A DNA stretch of 8,306 nucleotides from an uncultured Oscillospiraceae bacterium (GCA_934659475.1 CAKUHX010000066.1:1-8306), one strand, 5' to 3'. Positions 1 to 8,306 are shown, counted from the first letter of the stretch. Translations and numbers: made by a program. The notes: generated from the sequence alone by a model not told the origin.

Positions 1-2
1 CT

Positions 3-584
3 CTGGTACAGGTGGGGGACACCGCTGTCTACGATACCGCCGTGACCGAGGTCAACGGCCGTGTGATCTCCCCCTATCTGGATGACCGCATCGCCTGCGC
101 CATCCTGCTGAAGGCGATGGAGCAGGTGGGCCCCTGCGAAAACGACCTGTACTTCGTTTTTACCGTGCAGGAGGAGGTGGGCACCCGGGGGGCCAAAACG
201 GCGGCCTGGTCGGTGGACCCCGACTACGGCATCGCCGTGGACGTCACCGATGTGGACGACACCCCGGGCTCCGGCAAGTACGGCACCTGCAAGCTGGGCC
301 GCGGCGCCGCTGTCAAGGTGATGGACAGCTCCGTGATCTGCCACCCGGAGGTGGTCAAGGCACTGGAGCAGTGTGCCCAGGACAAAGGGATCGCCGTTCA
401 GCGGGACATCATCCGCGCCGGCGGGACTGACGCCGGCCCCATCCACGTCACCCGCACCGGAGTACGCACCGGCGGCATCTCCATACCCTGCCGGTATATC
501 CACACCCCCACCGAAATGGCCGATCTGTCAGACATCCAGTCCTGCGTGGATCTGGCCGTCGCCTTTGCCCAGGCCAAGCTGTGA
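3..584 (+). CDS. M42 family metallo-aminopeptidase (glutamyl/leucyl aminopeptidase type), 5'-truncated
   Basis: This is the C-terminal 193 residues of a cytosolic di-metal aminopeptidase; the reading frame is open to the window edge, so the true start lies upstream. Family members (M42, also annotated as endoglucanase M or PepA-like) are about 340-360 residues and trim N-terminal residues from short peptides. Visible landmarks in order are YLDDR (bases 75-89), whose first Asp is the expected metal-bridging ligand; QEEVGTRGA (168-194), which carries the general-base Glu and a metal-binding Glu; AVDVTDVDD, with the next metal Asp; RAGGTDAG; and IPCRYIHTPTEM near the C-terminus, whose His (501-503) is the last metal ligand. 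All expected catalytic and metal residues of this half are present, so the enzyme looks intact. The GTG at 12 is internal and not a start. Substrate preference cannot be read from the sequence. It is followed after 55 bases by a PLP enzyme in the same direction. Confidence 0.93.
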   Translation: MVQVGDTAVYDTAVTEVNGRVISPYLDDRIACAILLKAMEQVGPCENDLYFVFTVQEEVGTRGAKTAAWSVDPDYGIAVDVTDVDDTPGSGKYGTCKLGRGAAVKVMDSSVICHPEVVKALEQCAQDKGIAVQRDIIRAGGTDAGPIHVTRTGVRTGGISIPCRYIHTPTEMADLSDIQSCVDLAVAFAQAKL

Positions 585-639
585 GCGGGCCGCTATCCGT
601 CCAATAAAAAACTAACGATCACAAAGGAAAGAAAGTACT

Positions 640-1887
640 ATGCCTTTACAAATATCCAAGTATGTGGCCCAGGTGGGACAGCAAGCCATGGGCGACCTGG
701 CGGAGCAGTTCGCCCATATTGACGCCGTATCCGCCGAGAATACCCGCCGCGTTCTGGAAGCCTTTCAGGACCACCGGGTGGCGGAGGCCTATTTCTCCGG
801 CACCACCGGCTACGGCTACGATGATCTGGGCCGGGACAAGCTGGACGAGATCTACGCCCAGATCTTTGGGACCGAGGCCGCTCTTGTGCGCATCCAGTTC
901 GTCAACGGCACCCACGCCATCGCCTGTGCCCTGTTCGGCGCCCTGAAGGCGGGGGACGTGCTGCTGTCCGCCGTAGGCGCGCCCTACGACACCATGCTGG
1001 GGGCCATCGGCGTAGTGGACAAGGGGCACGGCTCCCTAAAAGACTACGGCGTAGAGTATCGTCAAGTGGAACTCCTTAACAATAAGCCCGACCTGGAAGG
1101 CATGGCGGCAGCAGCCGCCGACCCGAACGTGAAGGTCGTTCTGATCCAGCGGTCAAAGGGGTACTCCACCCGCGCCTCCCTGTCCGTAGATGAGATCGGC
1201 GAGATGGTCCGGGTGATCAAAGCCGCCAACCCCAATGCCGCCATCATCGTGGACAACTGCTACGGCGAGTTTGTGGAGACCATTGAGCCCACCCATGTAG
1301 GGGCCGACCTGGTGGTGGGCTCTCTCATCAAGAATCCCGGCGGCGGTCTGGCCCCCACCGGCGGTTATCTGGCGGGGCGGCGTGACCTGGTAGAGGGGGC
1401 CGCCATGCGCCTGACTGTGCCCGGCATCGGCGGGGAGTGCGGCTGCACCCTTGGGCAGAACCGGCTGCTGTATCAGGGCCTGTTCATGGCCCCCCACACG
1501 GTGGCCCAGGCGGTAAAGACCGCCGTATTTGCTGCCCGGGTGATGGAGCTGCTGGGCTATGAAGCCCAGCCCAAGTCCACCGACCTCCGCCACGACATCA
1601 TCCAGATGCTGCATATGAAGGCTCCGGAGCCCCTGAAGAAATTCTGTAAGGGCATCCAGATGGGCGCTCCCGTAGACTCCTTCGTCACGCCGGAGCCTTG
1701 GGACATGCCGGGCTATGACAGTCCGGTCATCATGGCCGCCGGCTCCTTTGTACAGGGCGCCTCCATCGAGCTGTCCGCCGATGCGCCCATGCGCCCGCCC
1801 TATACGGTCTATCTTCAGGGCGGTCTGACCTTCGAGTCCGGTAAACTGGGCATTCTGCTGGCGGCCCAAGAGCTGCTGGGGGAATAG
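640..1887 (+). CDS. PLP-dependent methionine gamma-lyase family protein (YnbB / 'aluminum resistance protein' type)
   Basis: This 415-residue cytosolic fold-type I PLP enzyme matches the family usually labelled 'methionine gamma-lyase family protein' or, from older naming, 'aluminum resistance protein'. The features seen are YFSGTTGYGYDDLGRDKLDE (about 51-70), the N-terminal family signature; RIQFVNGTHAI (84-94) in the cofactor-phosphate region; IIVDNCYGEF (202-211), whose Asp205 should contact the pyridine nitrogen; and SLIKNPGGGLAPTGGYLAG (229-247), whose Lys231 is the expected Schiff-base lysine. Length is normal for the family. The ATG is supported by AAAGGAAAG about 9-16 bases upstream. 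By homology the family is assigned C-S or gamma-elimination chemistry on sulfur amino acids, but the physiological substrate is poorly established, so 'methionine gamma-lyase' should be read as a family name. It sits between a peptidase gene and yunB and probably shares a transcript with both. Confidence 0.92.
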   Translation: MPLQISKYVAQVGQQAMGDLAEQFAHIDAVSAENTRRVLEAFQDHRVAEAYFSGTTGYGYDDLGRDKLDEIYAQIFGTEAALVRIQFVNGTHAIACALFGALKAGDVLLSAVGAPYDTMLGAIGVVDKGHGSLKDYGVEYRQVELLNNKPDLEGMAAAAADPNVKVVLIQRSKGYSTRASLSVDEIGEMVRVIKAANPNAAIIVDNCYGEFVETIEPTHVGADLVVGSLIKNPGGGLAPTGGYLAGRRDLVEGAAMRLTVPGIGGECGCTLGQNRLLYQGLFMAPHTVAQAVKTAVFAARVMELLGYEAQPKSTDLRHDIIQMLHMKAPEPLKKFCKGIQMGAPVDSFVTPEPWDMPGYDSPVIMAAGSFVQGASIELSADAPMRPPYTVYLQGGLTFESGKLGILLAAQELLGE

Positions 1888-1900
1888 GGCAAGCTGTGCC

Positions 1901-1915
1901 GGTCATACTCTGACC
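1901..1915 (+). other. Short hairpin just upstream of the yunB ribosome binding site
   Basis: GGTCA (1901-1905) and TGACC (1911-1915) form a perfect 5-bp stem around a 5-base loop. The ribosome binding site GAGGGGGGTGA begins two bases later (1917-1927). There is no T-run, so it is not a terminator. It might stabilise the mRNA 5' of yunB or modulate translation, but a stem this short can occur by chance. Confidence 0.25.
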
Positions 1916-1931
1916 CGAGGGGGGTGAGAGC

Positions 1932-2615
1932 ATGGGCCGGTGGTGGATCGGACTGCGCTGTCTCAGGGGCCGCCGCCCCGTCCGCGGCCGCTGTTCCGGC
2001 CGGGGATACGTCCTGCTCACCCTCGCCGTAGCCGTGGGTCTGAGCCTGACGGCGATCCGCTCCGTCCGCGCCCGGCTGCGCCCCATGCTGGAGGCGGCGG
2101 CCCAAGTGCAGATCCATGACCAGGTGACCTCCGCCATCCAGGACGCCGTCCTGACCGACCTTGAGGCGCGCAGCGTGACCTACGGCGACCTGGTCACCCT
2201 GCAAAAGGACGATTCCGGCGGCATCGCCGCCATCACCGCCCAGGCCGCGGCCATGGGCCGCCTTCAGACCGAGTTGGGCCGCACTGTTCTCACCGCTGTG
2301 CAGGGGGTGCGCACCTCCAGCTTAGCCGTCCCGGTGGGCAGCCTGCTGGACTCCGACCTGCTGTGGGCCAAGGGGCCGGCGGTCCAAGTGCGCGCCCTGT
2401 GGGTGGGCACAGTTGAGACCAGCTTTGACAGCCAGTTCGTCAGCGCCGGGATCAATCAGACTTGCCACCGGATCTGGCTGAACGTCCACGTCCCCATCAA
2501 GGTGCTGCTGCCCGGCGGCCCTCTGGAGACCACTGTGGAGACCCGTATCCTGGCGGCGGAGACGGTGATAGTGGGGCAGGTGCCCGACACCGTTTTAAAC
2601 TGGGAGAGAAACTGA
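1932..2615 (+). CDS. yunB: Sporulation protein YunB
   Basis: This 227-residue protein has an Arg-rich N-terminus, one membrane segment (about 26-42, GYVLLTLAVAVGLSLTAI) and a long extracytoplasmic-type domain. It resembles YunB, a protein expressed in the mother cell and needed for efficient spore formation in Bacillus subtilis; its biochemical role is not known. Family landmarks are VPVGSLLDSDLL (133-144), the strongly conserved SAGINQTCHRIWLNV (171-185), and the C-terminal AAETVIVGQVPDT (208-220). B. subtilis YunB is somewhat longer (about 254 residues); the difference is probably mostly N-terminal. The start is fixed by GAGGGGGGTGA (1917-1927), a near-complete anti-SD match with a normal spacer. 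In B. subtilis yunB is a sigma-E gene; I could not identify a sigma-E promoter in the 44-base gap here, so transcription may come from further upstream. Confidence 0.9.
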   Translation: MGRWWIGLRCLRGRRPVRGRCSGRGYVLLTLAVAVGLSLTAIRSVRARLRPMLEAAAQVQIHDQVTSAIQDAVLTDLEARSVTYGDLVTLQKDDSGGIAAITAQAAAMGRLQTELGRTVLTAVQGVRTSSLAVPVGSLLDSDLLWAKGPAVQVRALWVGTVETSFDSQFVSAGINQTCHRIWLNVHVPIKVLLPGGPLETTVETRILAAETVIVGQVPDTVLNWERN

Positions 2616-2637
2616 ACCACAAAGATGGGAGCGAATC

Positions 2638-5261
<2,624 letters not shown>

Positions 5262-5264
<3 letters not shown>

Positions 5265-5295
5265 TCCCCGCCCCGCGCGGCCGGCGGACAGATCA
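5262..5295 (+). other. GC-rich hairpin between ligA and the organic-acid transporter
   Basis: TGATC (5262-5266, including the ligA stop) pairs with GATCA (5291-5295). Inside, CCGCC (5268-5272) pairs with GGCGG (5283-5287), and a GC-only tip can fold further. No run of T follows, so it is not a standard rho-independent terminator. It could be an mRNA-stabilising or processing structure that sets different levels of ligA and transporter mRNA, or simply a product of high GC content. Confidence 0.35.
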
Positions 5296-5317
5296 GGAAA
5301 AGAAGTGAAGTGTTTCT

Positions 5318-6589
5318 ATGGAACAAAAAAAGCCGCCCACTGTGGCCAGCCTGCCCCTGCCTGTATACCTCCTGATCCTGGCCCTGACGCTGCTGTGCAT
5401 GGCGCTGGACTGTGTGCCGCCCAACCTGGTAGGGGCCTTTCTCCTGCTGATGGTGCTGGGAGAGGGGCTGAACAAGCTGGGCAACACGATCCCCGTGGTC
5501 AGGACCTATCTGGGCGGCTCGGTGTTCTGCATCTTCGGCGGGGCCCTGCTGGCCTGCAGCGGCTGGCTGCCTCAAAGTTCAGCGGCGCTGATGCACAGCT
5601 TTGTCAATGACCAGGGCTTTCTGATCTTCTACATCTCCGCCCTGATCTGCGGCAGCCTGTTCAGCATCGACCGGGACCTGCTGCTGAAGGGGGCTGTGCG
5701 CCTGGTGCCTGTGGGCCTGCTGGCCATTTCTTCCGGTGTGATGGTGTGCGGCCTGATGGGCGCCGCCGGAGGGACCGGCTTCTGGGACAATATCCTGTAC
5801 ATCGCGGTGCCCATGACCAGCGGCGGCATGACCGCCGGAACGGTGCCCCTGTCCCACACCTTTGCCGAGGTGCTGGGCGTGGACGCCGGCGATGTGCTCA
5901 CCCGCATGGCTCCGGCCACGGTGCTGGGCAACTGCCTGGCCATCATCTTTGCCGGACTGCTGAACGATCTGGGGCACCGGCGCCCCCAGCTGACGGGAAA
6001 CGGCCAGCTGGTGAACGACGGACAGCCCCCCAGGGGGGCCGACCACGGCCAGCCCACCCTCTCCTCCATGATGACCGGCCTTTTCATCGCCCTAGGCTTT
6101 TATGCCACGGGGGAGCTGTGCCGCCGCTTTGTGCCCATCGTCCCAGTCTACGCCTGGATGGTCGTGCTCATCATCCTGGTCAAGACCCTGCGGCTCATGC
6201 CCGCACAGCTGGAAAACGCCGCCTGCCACTGGGGGGATCTCGCCATCAAGGCTTGGACGGCGGCCGCCCTGTTCGGCATCGGCGCCACGCTGATCGACCT
6301 GAAGACCATCTCCCATAATATGTCCCCCTACTACTTCTTCACTGTGCTGGTGGTAGAAGTGGTGATCACCGCCGTGGCCGCCTGGGCTGGAAAGCTGGTG
6401 GGCTTTTACCCCCTGGAGAGTGCGGTGTGCGGTATGTGCAGCACCAACATGGGGGGCAGCGGAAACGTGGCGGTCCTGTCCGGCGCCCACCGCATGGAGC
6501 TGCTGCCCTTTGCCCAGATCATCACCCGGGGCTGCGGTGCGCTGATGCTCACCGTCGGCGGCATTCTGGTCCATCTGGTGGCACGATAG
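5318..6589 (+). CDS. 2-hydroxycarboxylate transporter family protein (CitS/CitP/MleP type)
   Basis: This 423-residue multi-spanning inner-membrane transporter has about 11 hydrophobic segments. It belongs to the 2HCT family, which moves citrate, malate or related acids either with Na+ or H+ or in exchange for fermentation products. Two family signatures appear in the two pseudo-symmetric halves: the re-entrant-loop motif SGGMTAGTVPLS (168-179) and CSTNMGGSGNVAVLSGAHRM (374-393), followed by ELLPFAQIITR whose Arg404 aligns with the conserved substrate-binding Arg of CitS/CitP. A hydrophilic segment (about 217-248, LGHRRPQLTGNGQ onward) is the expected central loop joining the halves. The first motif reads GGMT and not GGxG. 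The ATG has only a modest ribosome binding site (GAAGTGA, 5302-5308). No citrate lyase or malolactic gene is visible beside it, so the substrate is undetermined. A ligA upstream is not a functional partner; co-transcription looks incidental. Confidence 0.88.
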   Translation: MEQKKPPTVASLPLPVYLLILALTLLCMALDCVPPNLVGAFLLLMVLGEGLNKLGNTIPVVRTYLGGSVFCIFGGALLACSGWLPQSSAALMHSFVNDQGFLIFYISALICGSLFSIDRDLLLKGAVRLVPVGLLAISSGVMVCGLMGAAGGTGFWDNILYIAVPMTSGGMTAGTVPLSHTFAEVLGVDAGDVLTRMAPATVLGNCLAIIFAGLLNDLGHRRPQLTGNGQLVNDGQPPRGADHGQPTLSSMMTGLFIALGFYATGELCRRFVPIVPVYAWMVVLIILVKTLRLMPAQLENAACHWGDLAIKAWTAAALFGIGATLIDLKTISHNMSPYYFFTVLVVEVVITAVAAWAGKLVGFYPLESAVCGMCSTNMGGSGNVAVLSGAHRMELLPFAQIITRGCGALMLTVGGILVHLVAR

Positions 6590-6615
6590 GGGAGAGGTGT
6601 CCTTCCGTTCTTTAA

Positions 6616-6623
6616 AAAGGAGG
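6616..6623 (+). promoter_or_regulatory. Strong ribosome binding site that fixes the small-gene start
   Basis: AAAGGAGG is a near-perfect anti-SD complement placed 9 bases before ATG 6633. It lies inside the longer open frame that could begin at GTG 6597, which argues that the ATG is the real start and that the twelve extra upstream codons are untranslated. Confidence 0.75.
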
Positions 6624-6632
6624 CATACAAGT

Positions 6633-6875
6633 ATGATCGGTGCTTTGATTTGGTTGGTCATATGCCTGATCATGGGTGCGCGATCCAATCAATTTGGACT
6701 TGGTTTTGGCCTTTGGCTGTTCACAACATTTTTTGTTTGCCTGTCTGCTGGCGGTAGCTATCATAAGCAGTCAGATCCTGAGATCCAGGACATATATTGG
6801 CGCAAGGTTCGTAAAGAAAGAAAAGAAGCCAAAGACAAGAAAGGCACGATCGAATATACAGAAAAGAAACGTTAA
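6633..6875 (+). CDS. Small two-TM membrane protein with charged C-terminus, unrecognised
   Basis: I do not recognise a family. The 80-residue product starts with a hydrophobic segment (1-15, MIGALIWLVICLIMG), has a short Gly-rich turn (RSNQFGLGFG), a second hydrophobic segment (about 26-40), and ends in a Lys/Glu/Arg-rich tail (about 55-80, RKVRKERKEAKDKKG and following) that may form a helix. A membrane hairpin with both ends on the same side is likely; by the positive-inside rule the basic tail would be cytoplasmic. The strong ribosome binding site AAAGGAGG before ATG 6633 supports expression; a GTG at 6597 in the same frame is a less likely start. Codon use and base composition are clearly more AT-rich than in neighbouring genes, as if it were acquired or weakly constrained. 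It lies 43 bases after the organic-acid transporter and upstream of the terminator at 6986, so it is probably the last gene of that transcript. Confidence 0.65.
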   Translation: MIGALIWLVICLIMGARSNQFGLGFGLWLFTTFFVCLSAGGSYHKQSDPEIQDIYWRKVRKERKEAKDKKGTIEYTEKKR

Positions 6876-6985
6876 TAGACAACTGTCAGAAATGGTTGAA
6901 AGCGCGACTGAGTATCGTAAGAACGGCTTCTGAAGACGCAGCTGCGCTCGCAAGAGTTAGTTTAATGTTCCAGAACAATATATCC

Positions 6986-7024
6986 AAGGCGCCGCCTGCG
7001 AGTCGTCACAGGCGGCGCTTTTCT
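6986..7024 (+). terminator. Rho-independent terminator
   Basis: GCGCCGCCTG (6989-6998) and CAGGCGGCGC (7009-7018) form a perfect 10-bp GC-rich stem with a 10-base loop. The stem can extend by a G-U and two A-T pairs (6986-6988 with 7019-7021), and TTTTCT follows. The reverse strand lacks a T-run after the stem, so it works for + strand transcripts. It ends the transcript of the small gene and probably of the genes upstream, insulating the solute-binding protein promoter from read-through. Confidence 0.9.
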
Positions 7025-7150
7025 GTGATGCCCGCCCTGGTGCTCCACTTGCACCCATCCCCGATGCGGTCAGACCTTTTTTGCGGGGAATAACCGGTTT
7101 CAGCGGTAATACTGCCCAAAAAACTTCGGGAGAATTTTGTTGATCCTACG

Positions 7151-7164
7151 AAAATGCGCATTTT
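7151..7164. promoter_or_regulatory. Perfect palindrome AAAATGCGCATTTT upstream of the promoter
   Basis: The 14-base sequence equals its own reverse complement and is centred about 21 bases upstream of the -35 box, near -55 relative to the estimated transcription start. That is a usual place for an activator or an auxiliary repressor site. Its last T overlaps TTGACA (7164-7169), an ideal -35 hexamer, but no good -10 box sits at the right distance from it. A function as a binding site is inferred from symmetry and position only. Confidence 0.4.
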
Positions 7165-7177
7165 TGACAGAATCCAC

Positions 7178-7206
7178 TTGAACTTTTGATGCAATCTATG
7201 TATGAT
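7178..7206 (+). promoter_or_regulatory. Sigma-A-type promoter of the solute-binding protein gene
   Basis: TTGAAC (-35, 7178-7183) and TATGAT (-10, 7201-7206) are separated by exactly 17 bases. Each hexamer is close to the vegetative consensus (TTGACA, TATAAT). The start of transcription would be near 7213, which leaves a leader of about 70 bases before the ATG and puts the operator at about +7 to +23. Confidence 0.8.
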
Positions 7207-7219
7207 GTTAGCAACGGGT

Positions 7220-7247
7220 ATGGAAACGTTTCCATTTCCGTTTCCAT
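7220..7247. promoter_or_regulatory. LacI/CcpA-family operator (cre-like) with an extra half-site
   Basis: ATGGAAACGTTTCCAT (7220-7235) is a perfect 16-bp palindrome with the central CG typical of LacI-family operators. It also fits the relaxed cre pattern WTGNAANCGNWNNCA at every position. A second copy of the right half, GTTTCCAT, recurs 12 bases later (7240-7247 against 7228-7235). Position just downstream of the predicted transcription start suits a repressor that blocks initiation or elongation. Perfect symmetry favours a dedicated LacI-type sugar repressor, but CcpA is equally compatible; the regulator gene is not in the window. Confidence 0.75.
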
Positions 7248-7285
7248 CGAGCTTTCATACATATTCTTGAATGGAGGAAGAAAAA

Positions 7286-8306
7286 ATGAGTAAAAAGCTC
7301 CTGTCTCTGGCGCTCGTGGGCGCCATGGCGGTGTCTCTTCTGGCCGGCTGCGGCAAGAAGGATGAGCCCGCCACTTCCGGCGCTGTCTCCGGCAGCTCTT
7401 CCAATCCCCCCGCGGGTCAGGTGTACTACCTGAACTGCAAGCCCGAATCCGACCAGGCCTGGCAGGCTCTGGCTGCCCAGTACACCCAGGAGACCGGCGT
7501 GCCCGTCAAGGTCGTCACCGCCGCTTCCGGTACTTACAACGACGTGCTGACCGTCGAGATGGACAAGACCGACGCCCCCACCATGTTCCAGTGCGGCAAC
7601 GCCGGCGCCCTGAAGACCTGGGGCGAGTTCTGCTATGACCTGTCCGACACCGACTTCGCCAAGGAGATGACCACCGACGACTTCAACCTCTATGGCGAGA
7701 ACGGCGAGCTGCTGGCCGCCGGCTACTGCTACGAGGCTTATGGCATCATCGTCAACAAGGCCCTGCTGCAGCAGGCTGGCCACACTCTGGACGAGATCAC
7801 CGATTTCGCCTCTCTGAAGGCCGTTGCCGACGACATCCACGCCCACGCTGCCGAGCTGGGCTTCGACGCCTTCTCCTCCGCCGGCCTGGACGGCTCCTCC
7901 AGCTGGCGCTTCTCCGGCCATCTGGCCAACATGCCCCTGTTCTATGAGTTCCGCGACGACGGCATCACCTCTCAGCCCGCCGAGATCAAGGGCACCTATC
8001 TGAGCAACTTCAAGGACGTCTGGGATCTGTACACCACTGATTCCGCCACCACCGGCGCCGCCCTGCTGACCGCTACCGGCGACGAGTCCGAGGCCGAGTT
8101 CGGCAACAGCAAGGCCGTGTTCTTCCAGAACGGTTCCTGGGAGTACTCCAACCTGGTCACCGACAAGGACAAGGGCTTCCTGATGGATCCCGCCGATCTG
8201 GCCATGATCCCCATCTACTGCGGCGTTGACGGCGAAGAAAAGGCCGGCCTGTGCTGCGGCACCGAGAACTGCTGGGCCGTGAACAAGGACGCCGATCCTG
8301 ACGACA
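7286..8306 (+). CDS. Sugar-type ABC transporter extracellular solute-binding lipoprotein, 3'-truncated
   Basis: The first 340 codons are present; the frame is open at the window edge (family proteins are usually about 400-450 residues). Residues 1-22 form a lipoprotein signal peptide: MSKK, a hydrophobic core, and the lipobox LAGC, with Cys22 as the lipidated residue. A low-complexity Ser/Gly/Pro linker (about 28-45) follows, then a type-1 solute-binding fold: NCKPESDQAWQALAAQYTQE (50-69), GVPVKVVTAASGTYNDVL (71-88), APTMFQCGNAGALKTWGEF (97-115), CYEAYGIIVNKALLQQAG (148-165), AVFFQNGSWEYSN (277-289) and the hinge-side PIYCGVDGEEKAGLCCGTEN (309-328). The protein captures a solute outside the cell and hands it to membrane permeases that should be encoded just downstream. 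A carbohydrate is the likeliest ligand, given the family and the LacI/CcpA-type operator. GGAGG (7273-7277) lies 8 bases before the ATG. Codon use is strongly biased to C-ending and G-ending codons, as in highly expressed genes. The mature part contains eight cysteines, which is unusual. Confidence 0.93.
   Translation, partial: MSKKLLSLALVGAMAVSLLAGCGKKDEPATSGAVSGSSSNPPAGQVYYLNCKPESDQAWQALAAQYTQETGVPVKVVTAASGTYNDVLTVEMDKTDAPTMFQCGNAGALKTWGEFCYDLSDTDFAKEMTTDDFNLYGENGELLAAGYCYEAYGIIVNKALLQQAGHTLDEITDFASLKAVADDIHAHAAELGFDAFSSAGLDGSSSWRFSGHLANMPLFYEFRDDGITSQPAEIKGTYLSNFKDVWDLYTTDSATTGAALLTATGDESEAEFGNSKAVFFQNGSWEYSNLVTDKDKGFLMDPADLAMIPIYCGVDGEEKAGLCCGTENCWAVNKDADPDD

Larger units (their letters stand above)
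6876..7285. other. Intergenic region between the small gene and the solute-binding protein gene
   Basis: No convincing gene is present on either strand; the short open frames here run across the terminator or have no ribosome binding site. From left to right it holds about 110 bases of untranslated tail (6876-6985) with short potential stems, including AGCGC (6901-6905) with GCGCT (6944-6948) and a CTC-GCAA-GAG mini-hairpin (6947-6956); the terminator (6986-7024); about 125 bases with nothing I can interpret (7025-7150); a 14-bp palindrome (7151-7164); the promoter (7178-7206); and the operator (7220-7247). Confidence 0.7.

Noticed and set aside
1153..1869. Long open frame on the minus strand opposite the PLP enzyme gene (238 codons)
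   Set aside because: It lies wholly inside a clear gene, has no recognisable domain, and its Gly/His/Gln-rich make-up is typical of the antisense of GC-rich coding DNA.
6676..6933. Alternative + frame (85 codons) overlapping the small membrane protein, possibly a frameshifted extension
   Set aside because: It has no ribosome binding site at its start, and the 6633 frame has both a strong one and a sensible membrane topology. I saw no slippery sequence that would join the two frames.
7059..7080. Possible second terminator: GGTCAGACC followed by six T
   Set aside because: The local stem is only three base pairs around a three-base loop, too weak for termination.
6896..7093. Short + frame of 65 codons after the small gene
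   Set aside because: It runs straight through the rho-independent terminator and has no ribosome binding site.
7164..7192. Alternative promoter using the perfect TTGACA at 7164-7169
   Set aside because: At 16-18 bases downstream there is no acceptable -10 hexamer, and the TTGAAC/TATGAT pair with a 17-base spacer is far better.
7208..7921. Minus-strand open frame of 237 codons opposite the solute-binding protein and its operator
   Set aside because: The + strand frame has a promoter, a ribosome binding site, a signal peptide and family motifs; the antisense frame is Gly/Val/Gln-rich with none of these.

Overview
The window is GC-rich (about 60% or more by eye) and all seven genes I can support are on the + strand. 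A sporulation gene (yunB), an NAD-dependent DNA ligase, a VanZ-like protein, strong GGAGG-type ribosome binding sites and a lipoprotein solute-binding protein together point to a GC-rich, spore-forming, anaerobic Clostridia-type Firmicute. A gut Oscillospiraceae of the Flavonifractor/Intestinimonas/Lawsonibacter kind would fit, but that is an inference from style and gene content and was not tested by any search.

Layout. Bases 1-584 hold the C-terminal half of an M42-type metallo-aminopeptidase, cut by the window edge. After a 55-base AT-rich gap comes a PLP-dependent 'methionine gamma-lyase family' protein (640-1887). Next are yunB (1932-2615), a VanZ-family membrane protein (2638-3291) and ligA (3291-5264). 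vanZ and ligA overlap by one base (TAATG), which suggests translational coupling. A 2-hydroxycarboxylate (citrate/malate type) transporter follows (5318-6589), separated from ligA by a GC-rich hairpin without a T-run. A small AT-richer gene (6633-6875) encodes an 80-residue protein with two membrane segments and a charged tail; I do not recognise it. The first convincing rho-independent terminator is at 6986-7024. It probably closes the whole run, which may be one long transcript or several overlapping ones.

After the terminator, an intergenic stretch leads to a clear sigma-A-type promoter (7178-7206, 17-base spacer). A perfect 16-bp palindrome with a central CG (7220-7235) lies just downstream of the -10 box. 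This is a LacI/CcpA-family operator or cre site. It controls a lipoprotein extracellular solute-binding protein of a sugar-type ABC transporter (7286 to the window end, incomplete), whose permease genes presumably follow outside the window.

Functionally the first block mixes peptide/amino-acid catabolism, spore formation, DNA replication/repair and organic-acid uptake; it reads as a housekeeping neighbourhood and not as a dedicated pathway. The second block is the start of a catabolite- or inducer-controlled uptake operon. I found no CRISPR array, transposon, phage gene, tRNA or rRNA. The most unusual items are the unrecognised small membrane protein in its compositional island, the operator architecture of the transporter promoter, an altered GGxG motif in the organic-acid transporter, and the cysteine-rich mature part of the solute-binding protein.
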